Shown here: positions 55,206-63,669 of the stretch, piece after piece
Layout of the letters: every line of letters starts with the position of its first letter
Numbering within the stretch: the first letter of the stretch is position 1
Source of the DNA: Hyphomicrobium methylovorum
Lineage (GTDB): Bacteria > Pseudomonadota > Alphaproteobacteria > Rhizobiales > Hyphomicrobiaceae
Direction of reading: 5' to 3'
Assembly (NCBI RefSeq): GCF_013626205.1
Contig: NZ_QHJE01000001.1
Coordinates: 3,266,501 to 3,330,500, forward strand
Length of the DNA: 64,000 bases
Made by a program: the position numbers and the translations under genes
Notes under the pieces: generated by a model
Databases searched by the model: none
Told to the model about the DNA's origin: nothing
What the model saw: only the letters and a program-made list of their open reading frames with translations

Positions 55206-55388
55206 TAGGACGAAACGAAACGGCAGCCGCTCCAGCTAACCTGGAACCGCGGTATGGATGCGGCTCCGGATCAATTATTAACCGCTGTAACGGCCTGAGA
55301 GCAGTCTACCCAATCGCTGCAGCAGACCCCCCTTCATGGGAGGGGCGGAATTGTTGTTGTTATCGACCTGCTGAGGACGGTTTCCGCT

Positions 55389-55901
55389 TCAAGTCTTCGC
55401 ACCGAACGGATGCTGAACCGAGTTGCGCTGAGCGGTTGCTTCAGCAGCCGTCGGCTTGCCAGCAACTGCGCGTGCGATCGATTCCTTCACGGCGCGATAG
55501 TTGTAGTCCTGGATCTTCGCGTCGTCAGCGGCTTCCCAGTGGATGAACACGCCGACAGCGATGTAGAGATCGTCAGCTTCAGCAGCCGGGATCACGCCTT
55601 CAGCGACCGAGTCCTGAACAGCCTTGGCAACGCCGTACTGTGCCGGTCCGAACATCTGAACGGCCTGGCGGGCGTCCTTGATCGTGACCTTGTTGTAAAG
55701 GATCGTGTTCGGCTTGCAGGGCAGGTTCGGCGCGATGACGGCGAGGAGCGTCGTGAAGCCGTCCTTGTTGTTCGTCAGCGCGTTGCAGAATGCCGTTTCA
55801 GCAGCCGAACCGCGCGGTCCGATGATGAGATCGATGTGAGCAACTTCGTTGCCGTCGCCGACGAGTGACTCGCCAACCATGACTTTATTGATTTTGGCCA
55901 T
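55389..55901 (-). CDS. fae: Formaldehyde-activating enzyme
   Basis: 170 residues with clear Fae identity: [81 protein letters not shown], and [24 protein letters not shown]. Fae condenses formaldehyde with H4MPT and is among the most abundant proteins of these methylotrophs. The ATG at 55901 has GGAGG upstream. It has its own 230-bp upstream region, with structured inverted repeats, separating it from the CitG-like gene. Confidence 0.96.
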   Translation of the reverse strand: MAKINKVMVGESLVGDGNEVAHIDLIIGPRGSAAETAFCNALTNNKDGFTTLLAVIAPNLPCKPNTILYNKVTIKDARQAVQMFGPAQYGVAKAVQDSVAEGVIPAAEADDLYIAVGVFIHWEAADDAKIQDYNYRAVKESIARAVAGKPTAAEATAQRNSVQHPFGAKT

Positions 55902-56050
55902 TTGGGGGGTTCCTCCCACGAATGATACAATAAGAGCGTCAACGCTCTCCCGTCAGAAAGCCGGGACTTCGTTGAATCGCTCTGGCGATGATTATCCAAT
56001 ACGTCGGCGCCCAGGTTTCGTGAGTACCAGCGTCGGCCACAAAGGACGGT

Positions 56051-56085
56051 CCGTGCTCCTTGGAACACGGGGCTGTAATTAGCCC
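56051..56085 (-). promoter_or_regulatory. Two adjacent inverted repeats upstream of fae
   Basis: CCGTGCTCCTTGGAACACGG (56051-56070) is a near-perfect 20-bp palindrome with one mismatch pair. GGGCT-GTAATT-AGCCC (56070-56085) follows directly. They lie 150-185 bases upstream of the fae start and could be operators or a leader structure. Confidence 0.45.
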
Positions 56086-56131
56086 TAGCTGGTCGGATGA
56101 GACAAGCCCTTTAGTGGCGCAAAATGGGGGG

Positions 56132-56998
56132 TCAGGACGGTTTCCGCGCCGTCGCCCCTGCGGCGAAAAGCGTGGCGACAACGAAATCGGCGGTCGTTCC
56201 CGGATTGAGACTGCGAGATTTCAGATTTGCGTCGAAATCAAGGAGATCGCGAAAGGATTCAGGCGTCGCGACAGGGTCCCAGTGCCGCTTCAGCGCCAGT
56301 GCCTCGAGGCGCACGCGTTCGGCCGTTTCCTGTCCGTACTTTCTGGCAATATGCGTGTCGGGGAATTCAGACAGCAGCGCCATGTGCAACGACGTGACGG
56401 CAAACGTTGCGTCGGGTGTGACACGTTTCGCATCTAGATAATATGGCAGCGCGAAATCGAATATGTCTGCGTACGCTGTAACATAGGCGTTGGCTATTCT
56501 GTCTCTCGCGGCCGCGAGATGCATCGCCTCAATCAGCGTGAGACGCGGAGCAGATGCGTTCGCGTTTACGTCTCCCTCGTCGACGGATCCGAGGCCAGCG
56601 GGATTGGCGATGCGGATCGCAGCGAACACGTCTTCGGCGTCCTGTTGATCGAGACGCGCTAGGATGAGATCGAGGCGGCGGCGCAATCCAACACCGAACT
56701 TTGGTTCGGCTGCGGCTTTCGCGAGCGGTGCGCAGAGAAGAACGATGCCGAGGTTGGTGTTCAGGCCGGTTGCCGCAACGCTTGCTTCGGTTGCGCGCAG
56801 AATGCGTTTGCCGACACTGAGGGTTGGATCCGCGATCGGTCCTGCGGCTGCCTCGGCAGCGCGTTCGAAATGCGTGATGTCCATCCCGTGCCCGGCCGAG
56901 TGGCGATGCACATTGCCCGGCTTCAATGCGTCGAGTTCGGCCCGGCAGGCGTTTAGAAAAGCCGCCGAGATTTCATCTTGGGAGAGTGTCGGCGTCAT
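56132..56998 (-). CDS. CitG-like triphosphoribosyl-dephospho-CoA synthase family protein of H4MPT clusters
   Basis: 288 residues of the CitG/MdcB superfamily: AFLNACRAELDALKPGNVHRHSAGHGM, LGIVLLCAPLAKAA, NPAGLGSVDEGDVN and late LNPGTTADFVVATLFAAG. No citrate or malonate lyase genes are near. A CitG-like gene is a regular member of H4MPT clusters, presumably for a ribosyl/phosphoribosyl step. It overlaps the RimK-like gene by ATGA; translation is coupled. Confidence 0.8.
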   Translation of the reverse strand: MTPTLSQDEISAAFLNACRAELDALKPGNVHRHSAGHGMDITHFERAAEAAAGPIADPTLSVGKRILRATEASVAATGLNTNLGIVLLCAPLAKAAAEPKFGVGLRRRLDLILARLDQQDAEDVFAAIRIANPAGLGSVDEGDVNANASAPRLTLIEAMHLAAARDRIANAYVTAYADIFDFALPYYLDAKRVTPDATFAVTSLHMALLSEFPDTHIARKYGQETAERVRLEALALKRHWDPVATPESFRDLLDFDANLKSRSLNPGTTADFVVATLFAAGATARKPS

Positions 56999-57975
56999 AA
57001 CGCGACAAGAAGCGGCTCGGCGGCGGGCGCCCGCGCTTCGCGGTGTGACACAACCGTCTTCAGGAAATCCTCGGCGATGGCCCACGCAATGTTGACGTCC
57101 GCGACGCTCTGGAGACCGCGCCACGCCGGATTGGAATTGACTTCGAGGACCTGCAACTTGCCATCCGCCGAGCGAATGAGATCGATGCCTGCATAGTCGG
57201 CGTCGACGGCGCGCATCGCGGCCATCGCAATCGTCGTCATCTCGTCGTCGGGTTTATGATTTTTCGCCTTGCCGCCCTGATGGATATTCGTGACCCATGT
57301 GGTGCCAGAGCGTGTCATGGCGGCGACGACGCGATGGCGCGTTGCGAGCACGCGCCAGTCTTCGAACAGGGCATCGCGCGGGGCGATGTAATCCTGCATG
57401 TAGTACATCTGATCGACCGTTTCGGGGTCGGGCAGTTCGCTCTCGCTCCGGATCATGGCGATGCCTTTGCCCTGGCTGCCAAACAGCGGCTTCATCACCA
57501 GCGGGCGGTCGAGGCCTTCCACATATTCGAGCGCATGGGGCAGCGTTTCGCAAACGTGTGTGCGCGGCGTTGGAACACCGTTCTTGTGCAGCAGGAACGT
57601 CGTTTGTGATTTGTCGACGCAACGCTCAATCGCGCGAGCATCGTTCCAGACGCGGACGCCGCTCTCGCGTAGCGCATGGAGCAGTCCGAGGCGGAACGTG
57701 ATCTGCTCCAGCGTTCCTGCCGAGATCGAGCGCACGAAGACGCCGTCCGGCAGCTCGCCCTCGAAGCCCGGAATGTGGATGCCGGATGGCAGTGCCGTAT
57801 CGAATGCGCAGTGCGGCAGCGAAGAGACGGTAACGCGCGCGCCCATCTCTTCGAGCGAGCGCACGATGCGGCGAGCGTGCCACTCGCCGCGGCCCTCTTC
57901 GATCAGAAGTGCGAGATGCAGACCATGGCCGAGCCCGCTGACGGGTTTGGCTGGTGCTTCAGCGGAAGCTCGCAT
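56995..57975 (-). CDS. RimK-type ATP-grasp ligase, MptN-like
   Basis: 326 residues with an ATP-grasp fold: VWNDARAIERCVDKSQTTFLLHKNGVPTPRT, RPLVMKPLFGSQGKGI (glycine-rich ATP loop), YMQDYI and GIDLIRSADGKLQVLEVNSNPAWRG (metal site). Relatives ligate glutamate: MptN adds glutamate to H4MPT in methanogens. Position among mch, citG-like and orfY-like genes supports an H4MPT or methanofuran glutamylation role. It overlaps mch by 17 bases. Confidence 0.82.
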   Translation of the reverse strand: MRASAEAPAKPVSGLGHGLHLALLIEEGRGEWHARRIVRSLEEMGARVTVSSLPHCAFDTALPSGIHIPGFEGELPDGVFVRSISAGTLEQITFRLGLLHALRESGVRVWNDARAIERCVDKSQTTFLLHKNGVPTPRTHVCETLPHALEYVEGLDRPLVMKPLFGSQGKGIAMIRSESELPDPETVDQMYYMQDYIAPRDALFEDWRVLATRHRVVAAMTRSGTTWVTNIHQGGKAKNHKPDDEMTTIAMAAMRAVDADYAGIDLIRSADGKLQVLEVNSNPAWRGLQSVADVNIAWAIAEDFLKTVVSHREARAPAAEPLLVAL

Positions 57976-58924
57976 CGACGATCTCCGGCGCCAATTCGCC
58001 CGCGCGGAAGGTGTTGCCCGTTTCTACGTTCGAGATGAGGACCTGAGCCGGTGAGAAGAGCATCGGGTCGATCTTGTAGAAATCGCCGTTCACGTCGGCA
58101 AAGATTTCCGCGAACGGCTTGCCGAAGGACGCGCACGTGCTGGACGGCAGACCTTCTGCGAGGCGCTTGGCTTCCGCGTCGGTGCCTTTGACGAACAGGT
58201 GCGCGCGGCCGCCATAGATGATCGCGTCGTTGGTGCGGCCCATCGCTTTGACGAAATCGGGGAAGGGCGGTGCGATCGGCGTTGTCGCCGTGCCGTCGAT
58301 GATGTTTTCAAGCGCAAAGTGAAGTGCGTGCGCCTTGTGCATCGCGACTTCGAGAACGCGAGCGGCGATCTGCACGGTGCCTGCGAGGCTCCACGTCGTC
58401 GCGTAGAGGATCGACAGCCCCTTCGGATTGATGCCGCAGTGCTTGGCGATGTTTTCAATCACGGCTGCTGGCGGCGCTTTATCGCCTTCGATGACCAGCG
58501 CGGTGTTCGGTCCCTGATCGGCGTAGTTGAGTTCCTTGAAGAGGTCTTCCACGCGCGAGAGCGCACGCGCAGGGCCGGAGCCCAGAGCGAAGAAGCCTGT
58601 CGTTTCTTCGGTGATGGTCCAGCCCGCGTACTGGCTGGCGAGGCAGGCGATGACGGGGTTAGCGGAGCTGACGACGACGCCGAGCGGCCAGTTCGTCAGG
58701 CCGGACGACTGCGTGAACTGAACCGTTCCGAGACCGCCCATGCAAACTTCACCGAGGCGGCGTCCGGCTTCGAGGCCGCCCGTGGCGGTCGCGCCCATAT
58801 CGATCAGGCGTTCGCCGTGGCTACCGGTTGTTACGGAGATCCGAAGCGCGTCGGCGTCAGCGACAATGGCATCGACGAGTTTGGCGGCCCGAGCGGAGAC
58901 GCTGGGCTGATTCAGTGTTTGCAT
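57959..58924 (-). CDS. mch: Methenyl-H4MPT cyclohydrolase
   Basis: 321 residues with the Mch hallmark VTTGSHGERLIDMGATATGGLEAGRRLGEVCMGGLGTV, SANPVIACLASQYAGW, ALGSGPARALSRVED, and YGGRAHLFVKG. It hydrolyses methenyl-H4MPT to formyl-H4MPT in formaldehyde oxidation. It starts 19 bp after the ATP-grasp gene and sits in the mtdB-orfY-mch-rimK-citG order known from methylotrophic H4MPT clusters. Confidence 0.96.
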   Translation of the reverse strand: MQTLNQPSVSARAAKLVDAIVADADALRISVTTGSHGERLIDMGATATGGLEAGRRLGEVCMGGLGTVQFTQSSGLTNWPLGVVVSSANPVIACLASQYAGWTITEETTGFFALGSGPARALSRVEDLFKELNYADQGPNTALVIEGDKAPPAAVIENIAKHCGINPKGLSILYATTWSLAGTVQIAARVLEVAMHKAHALHFALENIIDGTATTPIAPPFPDFVKAMGRTNDAIIYGGRAHLFVKGTDAEAKRLAEGLPSSTCASFGKPFAEIFADVNGDFYKIDPMLFSPAQVLISNVETGNTFRAGELAPEIVDASFR

Positions 58925-58943
58925 CGCTTGGGGACTCCGTCGG

Positions 58944-60071
58944 TCAGGGTAATGCGTGTTCGTATATCAAATCTTCGAGTTCCGCCAAGCGGCTACGTGC
59001 GAGGGCTTCTGCCGCATCGGCGTTTTCGGCTTCCGCTAGGACGCTGGCCAGGGGGGCGCCCAGGGGGATTTCCGTTCCGGGCGGGCCACGATCGGCGCTC
59101 CAGTCGGGCCAATGCATGTCTCCCAGCGCAACGGATCGACGGTCGGCATGGAGAATGGCCATCGCGCGGGCTGCTTGCGGTCGGCTTCGAGTCGCGACCG
59201 GAGGCGGATTACCGAAACAGGCGGCGATATGGGCCTGGAATTGGCTGCCTCGGGCGTCATCGAGCACATCGAGCGATGCGCCTGGGCGCGGATTAACTTC
59301 GAGCAGGTGAGGGATGCCGTTCGAGACGATGAAATCGAACGACGCCATGCCGGTGAGTTTCATGGCATCCGCCACACGGACGGCGGCGTCACAGAGCGCG
59401 GCGCGGCGGAGATTGTGGACGGGAATCGTGACTGCGCCGCCGAAGCGGAACGGCTGAGCCGATGACGGGCTGATCCACTGCCGCGTTACGGTGAGGTCTC
59501 CCGTCTCTGCCGGGAAAACGCCGCCGACAGACAGGCGATCACCATCAAGCCGCTTCTGGAAGTATCGGCGCGGCATCGTGCGCGGGTGATCGCTGCATTC
59601 GCGAATGTGACGTCCACCACTGCCGCCGATGCGTTTGCTCAACCAGCCGGTGGTGTCGCGCGGTGCTTCGATCTGCGTTTGGGGATGAGGAATTTCGAGC
59701 GCGTCGAGCGTGGCGAAAAACGTCGCTGGGTTCTTGCAGGCCTTATACGTCGCGGCGCTTGTGCCGAGTAGCCGGAAGCGTTTTGCCAAAGCTTCGATGA
59801 GGCGCAGTTTGTCTTCGAAGCCGGACCCGAGAACAAGGCCGATCGGCGGGGCCGGTGCGGCCTTGGCGAGATCTTCAAGCGCGGAGATAAGCGGTTTGGT
59901 GCGAAAGCCCGTGGCCATCGCGCCATCGATCACGCGGACAGCGAGGGCTGCGTCTCGCGTATCGAGGTCGCCGAACGCATCGCAGACGAGAGGTGCGTAA
60001 CCGGCGCGCCGGGCGGACTGTGCGAGAGCCCGCCCGGAAAACGCTGCAATCAGGACCGTTTCGACGGTCAC
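58944..60071 (-). CDS. ATP-grasp ligase of H4MPT clusters (OrfY-like)
   Basis: 375 residues. Motifs include LIAAFSGRALAQSARRAGY (start), SKRIGGSGGRHI (ATP loop), YFQKRLDG and SFDFIVSNGIPHLLEVNPRPGASLDV (ATP-grasp catalytic strand). The Methylobacterium gene at this position is called orfY and is needed for H4MPT-dependent growth by my recollection. It starts with GTG, 4 bp after the mtdB stop. MfnD-like tyramine-glutamate ligase is an alternative name for this family. Confidence 0.8.
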   Translation of the reverse strand: MTVETVLIAAFSGRALAQSARRAGYAPLVCDAFGDLDTRDAALAVRVIDGAMATGFRTKPLISALEDLAKAAPAPPIGLVLGSGFEDKLRLIEALAKRFRLLGTSAATYKACKNPATFFATLDALEIPHPQTQIEAPRDTTGWLSKRIGGSGGRHIRECSDHPRTMPRRYFQKRLDGDRLSVGGVFPAETGDLTVTRQWISPSSAQPFRFGGAVTIPVHNLRRAALCDAAVRVADAMKLTGMASFDFIVSNGIPHLLEVNPRPGASLDVLDDARGSQFQAHIAACFGNPPPVATRSRPQAARAMAILHADRRSVALGDMHWPDWSADRGPPGTEIPLGAPLASVLAEAENADAAEALARSRLAELEDLIYEHALP

Positions 60072-60075
60072 ATTC

Positions 60076-60981
60076 TTACTTGAGGCCGACGAGTTCTTTC
60101 GCCAGCGCGTAGGCGTGACGGAAGTCGAGCGACAGCGGCTTATCGGATGCGATCATCTGCTTGAAGAGACCGGACTCGCACTTGTACTTGATGTCGCCGA
60201 TTGCGAGCGGGCCAACGCCCAGCGCATCGCAACCCGGAATCTGCTCGCCGTTCATGAACAGATCCATGCCTTCGACACCTGCGGGCGGAACCGCGTTGAC
60301 GTCAGCGATCACCTTCAGGTTCTTCGCGATCGCCTTGTGCTCCTTGGAGACGACCTGAACGCCTGCTGCCGCTGCTGCGAAGATGACTTCCGCGTTGGCG
60401 ATGATGTTCTGCTTCTGCTCGGGCGTTTCACCTGCGACCGCTTCAAGGTCGACGCCGAAACGCTCCTTGGAGATTTTCGCGTTCTTGATGACGCGCTCTA
60501 CGCCACGATGGGCGACGAGCTGAACGTCGGCGCCTTCCAAGGCTGCGATGATCGACGAGGCGAAGCCGACGACGCCGGTGGCGCCGAACACAGCGACCTT
60601 CACGCCCTTCCACGAGCGGTTATGTTTTTCCTTCAGCAGCTTTTCAACGCACGCCACCATGGCAGCGGCGGTGGTGAAGGAGCCTGCGGGGTCTGCGAAG
60701 ACGGAGCATTCGAACGGCGGCACCATCGCCTTCTTTGCCGCGTCGAGCATATCAAGGGCGAGAAGCGCATCCTTGCCGCCCATGAAGAAGCCGGTGCGTA
60801 CGCCGTAGTTCGGCGGGCGCGAGAAGATCGCGTCCTGGATGAGGCCGGCAACTTCCGTCAGTTCGACGTTGATGTAGGGGACGATGACCTTATAGCCGGC
60901 GTCTGCGGCCATGTTCACATCGAATGGGCTCATGTGCTTCTGCGGCGCGAGCATATGCAGAATAGGTGTAGCCTCGCTCAT
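60076..60981 (-). CDS. mtdB: NAD(P)-dependent methylene-H4MPT dehydrogenase
   Basis: 301 residues matching MtdB: HMLAPQKHMSPFDVNMAADAGY, GLIQDAIFSRPPNYGVRTGFFMGG, ECSVFADPAGSFTTAAAMVA and the dinucleotide fold VAVFGATGVVGFASSIIAALEGADVQLV. It oxidises methylene-H4MPT to methenyl-H4MPT, feeding Mch. The first gene of the minus-strand mtdB-orfY-mch-rimK-citG run. Confidence 0.95.
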   Translation of the reverse strand: MSEATPILHMLAPQKHMSPFDVNMAADAGYKVIVPYINVELTEVAGLIQDAIFSRPPNYGVRTGFFMGGKDALLALDMLDAAKKAMVPPFECSVFADPAGSFTTAAAMVACVEKLLKEKHNRSWKGVKVAVFGATGVVGFASSIIAALEGADVQLVAHRGVERVIKNAKISKERFGVDLEAVAGETPEQKQNIIANAEVIFAAAAAGVQVVSKEHKAIAKNLKVIADVNAVPPAGVEGMDLFMNGEQIPGCDALGVGPLAIGDIKYKCESGLFKQMIASDKPLSLDFRHAYALAKELVGLK

Positions 60982-61017
60982 GGACGATGGTGCTCCGTTC
61001 TCTTTTTGGATTTCAAA

Positions 61018-61995
61018 TCAAGGTTTTATGGACTCGATGCGCGCGCCGGTGTTGCGGCCCTGCGCGATGAGAATGTTGATTCCGACGGCTTTAGCGTCTT
61101 CGATTGAAGAATGATAGAGGCGTTCTGCGGCGGCCTGGCTGTCTACAAAAGCGAAACCCGTAGGCCCCCACGAGCTCTGGCCGATGCCCGTTGCCCCCTG
61201 CTGGCGGAGCCGGTTCGCGATCTGGCCAACGGCGGGGCTGGTCCATGGGCTACCGCCCTGTTTGGTGGCGAAGTAGCCGCCGACGATGGCCTGGATTTCC
61301 GTGATCGCCGCGCCGAATGCGGCGATGTCACACTCCTTTAGGCCCGGCACGAGCCGCATCAGCACCAGGTGGCAAATGTGCGCTGCTGCAACTTGAGGAA
61401 ATTCCGGGAGATCGGCAAAGGCGGTCAGTTCGGCCTCTCCGGAGACGCCCGTTTCCCGGGAATCGAGGATCAGCAGAACGCGCCAGTCCTCGGGGAAGTC
61501 ACAGCGCAGGGTGACCGGCGGGGGGACGCCAGGGTCCTTTCCCTTGCCGCCATCGACAATGAAGCCGCCACCGGCAAATGCCGCCAGGCCGATGCCGGAG
61601 CGGGCGCCCCGGTCTCCCAGCGCGGCAAGATCTTCAGCTTGGAGGGTGCCTCCTTCGATCTCTGCAATAGCAGCGCCGACTGCGAGCGCGAGCTGTGTTC
61701 CGGAGCCAAGGCCCGCGTGTGCGGGGATCGCGTTCTCGACGTCGATTGCGTAATGCGCTCCCCGATCTGGACGCGCGTACTTGTTTACCAAGGCGAGCGC
61801 GCGCTTGCTTTCGGCGCCTTTCGCTTCGTTTTTCTCCGAGCGCCTCAGGGTCAGAGTTGTCGAGGGCTGGTCGACGGCGAGGCCGATGCTGCCAAATCGG
61901 CGGCCGATGTCTCCGTTCAGATCAAGAAATCCGAGATGCAAGCGGGCAGGTGCAGTGACGCGGATCGCTGGCGAAGTCCTGATCGTTTGCCTCAC
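61018..61995 (-). CDS. mptG: beta-Ribofuranosylaminobenzene 5'-phosphate synthase
   Basis: A GHMP-kinase-superfamily protein with IRVTAPARLHLGFLDLNGDIGRRFGSIGLAVDQP near its start and AIPAHAGLGSGTQLALAVGAA (GHMP motif), both typical of beta-RFAP synthase. This enzyme commits p-aminobenzoate and PRPP to H4MPT. I choose GTG 61995, with AAAGGA 9 bases upstream and 9 residues before the family motif; the frame also allows ATG 62064 or TTG 62091. It ends 36 bp before mtdB. Confidence 0.88.
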   Translation of the reverse strand: MRQTIRTSPAIRVTAPARLHLGFLDLNGDIGRRFGSIGLAVDQPSTTLTLRRSEKNEAKGAESKRALALVNKYARPDRGAHYAIDVENAIPAHAGLGSGTQLALAVGAAIAEIEGGTLQAEDLAALGDRGARSGIGLAAFAGGGFIVDGGKGKDPGVPPPVTLRCDFPEDWRVLLILDSRETGVSGEAELTAFADLPEFPQVAAAHICHLVLMRLVPGLKECDIAAFGAAITEIQAIVGGYFATKQGGSPWTSPAVGQIANRLRQQGATGIGQSSWGPTGFAFVDSQAAAERLYHSSIEDAKAVGINILIAQGRNTGARIESIKP

Positions 61996-62109
61996 GAAGC
62001 GCGGTCCTTTCAATTTGTAAATGGTGCCAGCCCAACGCGTTTGCGCTGATGGCGGCGGCGGCATTAGAACGGAAGGCAAGTTTTCCGACAATTGGAGTAC
62101 GAGGGCAAG

Positions 62110-62487
62110 ATGACCACCGAACGCGAAAAACCGCTTTCAGAAGCGGACGTTAATAGCTGGCTACAGCAGAATCTGCCGTCCTGGAAACTCGAGGACGGCT
62201 GGATACGGCGCACCTACAAGACGTCCGGGTGGAAGGGTACCCTTATGGTCATCAATACCGTCGGCCACCTTGCGGAGGCTGCATGGCACCACCCTGACAT
62301 AACGGCATCTTACGCGTGGGTCGAGGTGCGGCTCGTCACGCATTCGGCCAAGGGCATCACGTCGAAGGATCTGGAACTCGCGAAGAAGATCGAAGACGTC
62401 GTCCATTGGCAGCCCGGCAAAGAAGGAAAGGGCCTGGAAGGCACGCCTCATGGCGATTCCCGCTTCGCTTACATCAAGTACGATTGA
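62110..62487 (+). CDS. Pterin-4a-carbinolamine dehydratase-like protein
   Basis: 125 residues with the PCD motif AAWHHPDITASYAWVEVRLVTHSAKGITSKDLELAKKIE, including the HHP pair, the Y/W-x9-H spacing and the D after eight residues, all seen. PCD normally recycles biopterin; in H4MPT clusters a PCD-like gene is conserved and its real role is unsettled. GAGG precedes the ATG at 62110. It is divergent from the beta-RFAP synthase gene and 9 bp upstream of folK. Confidence 0.85.
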   Translation: MTTEREKPLSEADVNSWLQQNLPSWKLEDGWIRRTYKTSGWKGTLMVINTVGHLAEAAWHHPDITASYAWVEVRLVTHSAKGITSKDLELAKKIEDVVHWQPGKEGKGLEGTPHGDSRFAYIKYD

Positions 62488-62496
62488 GCGCGCTCA

Positions 62497-63015
62497 ATGT
62501 CCGATATCGGCGGATCGCGAAATGAGGCCAAGCAATCGTTCGATGCCATCCTTGGCCTCGGCTCCAATGTCGGCGATCGCGAGGCAAACATCGAGGAAGC
62601 GCTGCGGCTATTGACGGCGGATGGCGCCGTCACCGTCGCTGCGCGGTCTCAACTCTACCGAACCGCGCCCTGGGGCGTGACGAATCAGGACTGGTTTCTG
62701 AATGTCTGCGTGGGCGTGCTCACCGGCCTCGATCCCCACGCGCTGCTGAAGCACTGCCAGAGCGTCGAAAGGGAGATGGGCCGCGTCCGCAAGCTCCGAT
62801 GGGGTCCGCGGAATATCGACGTCGATATTCTTTTGATGGGAGAGCAGAAGATCGACGAACCGGATCTGACGATCCCTCATCCGCGCATCGCGGAGAGAGC
62901 GTTCGTTCTGGTGCCTCTGAAGGACGTCGCGCCGAACCTGATCATCGGGGGAGCTTCACTCGACGATCTTCTGGTGAAGTTGGATAGCAGCGACGTCGAA
63001 CCCTACCGGCCCTAG
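62497..63015 (+). CDS. folK: 6-Hydroxymethyl-dihydropterin pyrophosphokinase
   Basis: 172 residues with HPPK signatures: AILGLGSNVGDREANIEEAL (start), SQLYRTAPWGVTNQDWFLN, and the catalytic RKLRWGPRNIDVDILLMG with IPHPRIAERAFVLVPL. It activates hydroxymethyldihydropterin with pyrophosphate for condensation with p-aminobenzoate or the ribofuranosyl-aminobenzene. Linked to PCD-like and beta-RFAP genes here, so H4MPT supply is a likely role in addition to folate. Confidence 0.93.
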   Translation: MSDIGGSRNEAKQSFDAILGLGSNVGDREANIEEALRLLTADGAVTVAARSQLYRTAPWGVTNQDWFLNVCVGVLTGLDPHALLKHCQSVEREMGRVRKLRWGPRNIDVDILLMGEQKIDEPDLTIPHPRIAERAFVLVPLKDVAPNLIIGGASLDDLLVKLDSSDVEPYRP

Positions 63016-63030
63016 TTCTTCGTCCAAAGA

Positions 63031-63067
63031 AAATGCGCCGCGGAGAGGGTGTCTCCGCGGCGCATTT
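63031..63067. terminator. Bidirectional terminator
   Basis: A perfect 16-bp stem: AAATGCGCCGCGGAGA (63031-63046) and TCTCCGCGGCGCATTT (63052-63067) around GGGTG, between folK and the convergent cytochrome gene. Confidence 0.9.
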
Positions 63068-63090
63068 GAATACCTACCCGACCATAAAGA

Positions 63091-63447
63091 CTACTTGAGC
63101 GTCTTCAGGTACTCGATCAGGTTTGCGCGGTCCGCGTCATCCTTGATGCCAGCGAAGATCATCTTGGTGCCCGGAACCATCTTGCTCGGTCCGTGGAGCC
63201 ACTTGTCGAGGTTCGCCTCGTCCCAAGTGATGTCCGACTTCTTCAGAGCATCCGAATACTTGTAGTCTTCGAGGCTACCGGCCTTGCGGCCCATAATGCC
63301 ATCGAGATGCGGCCCGACGCCGTTCTTACCGACTTGGTGGCAAGCCTTGCACTTGTTGTAGACCGATTTGCCGGCGTCGGCATCGGCAGCAGATGCCGCG
63401 ACCGGCGCGGCTGCGATCAATGCGATCGCCAGAATCCATTTGCGCAT
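63091..63447 (-). CDS. Class I cytochrome c (c2-type)
   Basis: 118 residues. A signal peptide (ILAIALIAAAPVAASA) is followed by a single-heme domain with CKACH near residue 33 and the distal Met ligand in GTKMIFAGIK. Segment VGPHLDGIMGRKAG and the final LIEYLKTLK are typical of small class I cytochromes of the c2 type. Periplasmic electron carrier, possibly for PQQ-dehydrogenases or respiration. GGAAGGAA lies upstream of the ATG. Confidence 0.9.
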   Translation of the reverse strand: MRKWILAIALIAAAPVAASAADADAGKSVYNKCKACHQVGKNGVGPHLDGIMGRKAGSLEDYKYSDALKKSDITWDEANLDKWLHGPSKMVPGTKMIFAGIKDDADRANLIEYLKTLK

Positions 63448-63593
63448 CCTGGAGGTTCCTTCCCGTTTCGCTATGAGCGGCTTATGAAACGCTGCAACTC
63501 ATATATTAGCTCAACGAGAATGACATTTATTTTCTGAACGCACCCAGAACAGAATGCCGCACGCAATGGCCAGGACTATTCAATTCAAAGTTT

Positions 63594-63669
63594 TAATTGT
63601 CGACTTAATTCGTAGAGTTATTTGCGCCGTTCGAGACTCTAATTGTCTACCTAATTTGTAAAGTTATTT
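63594..63669. repeat. Two near-identical 30-bp copies at the pqqE 3' end
   Basis: 63594-63623 and 63640-63669 share 26 of 30 bases, beginning TAATTGTC and ending AGTTATTT, with a 46-bp period. The second copy includes the pqqE stop codon. This may be a small tandem duplication or paired binding sites. Confidence 0.7.

Noticed and set aside
55206-55388. Terminator between the HisA-like gene and fae
   Set aside because: Some short complementary C/G runs near 55327 exist, but I could not build a convincing stem with a T-run.
58199-59296. 365-residue plus-strand frame opposite mch/orfY
   Set aside because: Overlaps two recognised genes on the other strand; no domain visible.
60115-61107. 330-residue plus-strand frame opposite mtdB
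   Set aside because: Antisense to mtdB, which is unmistakable; composition only.
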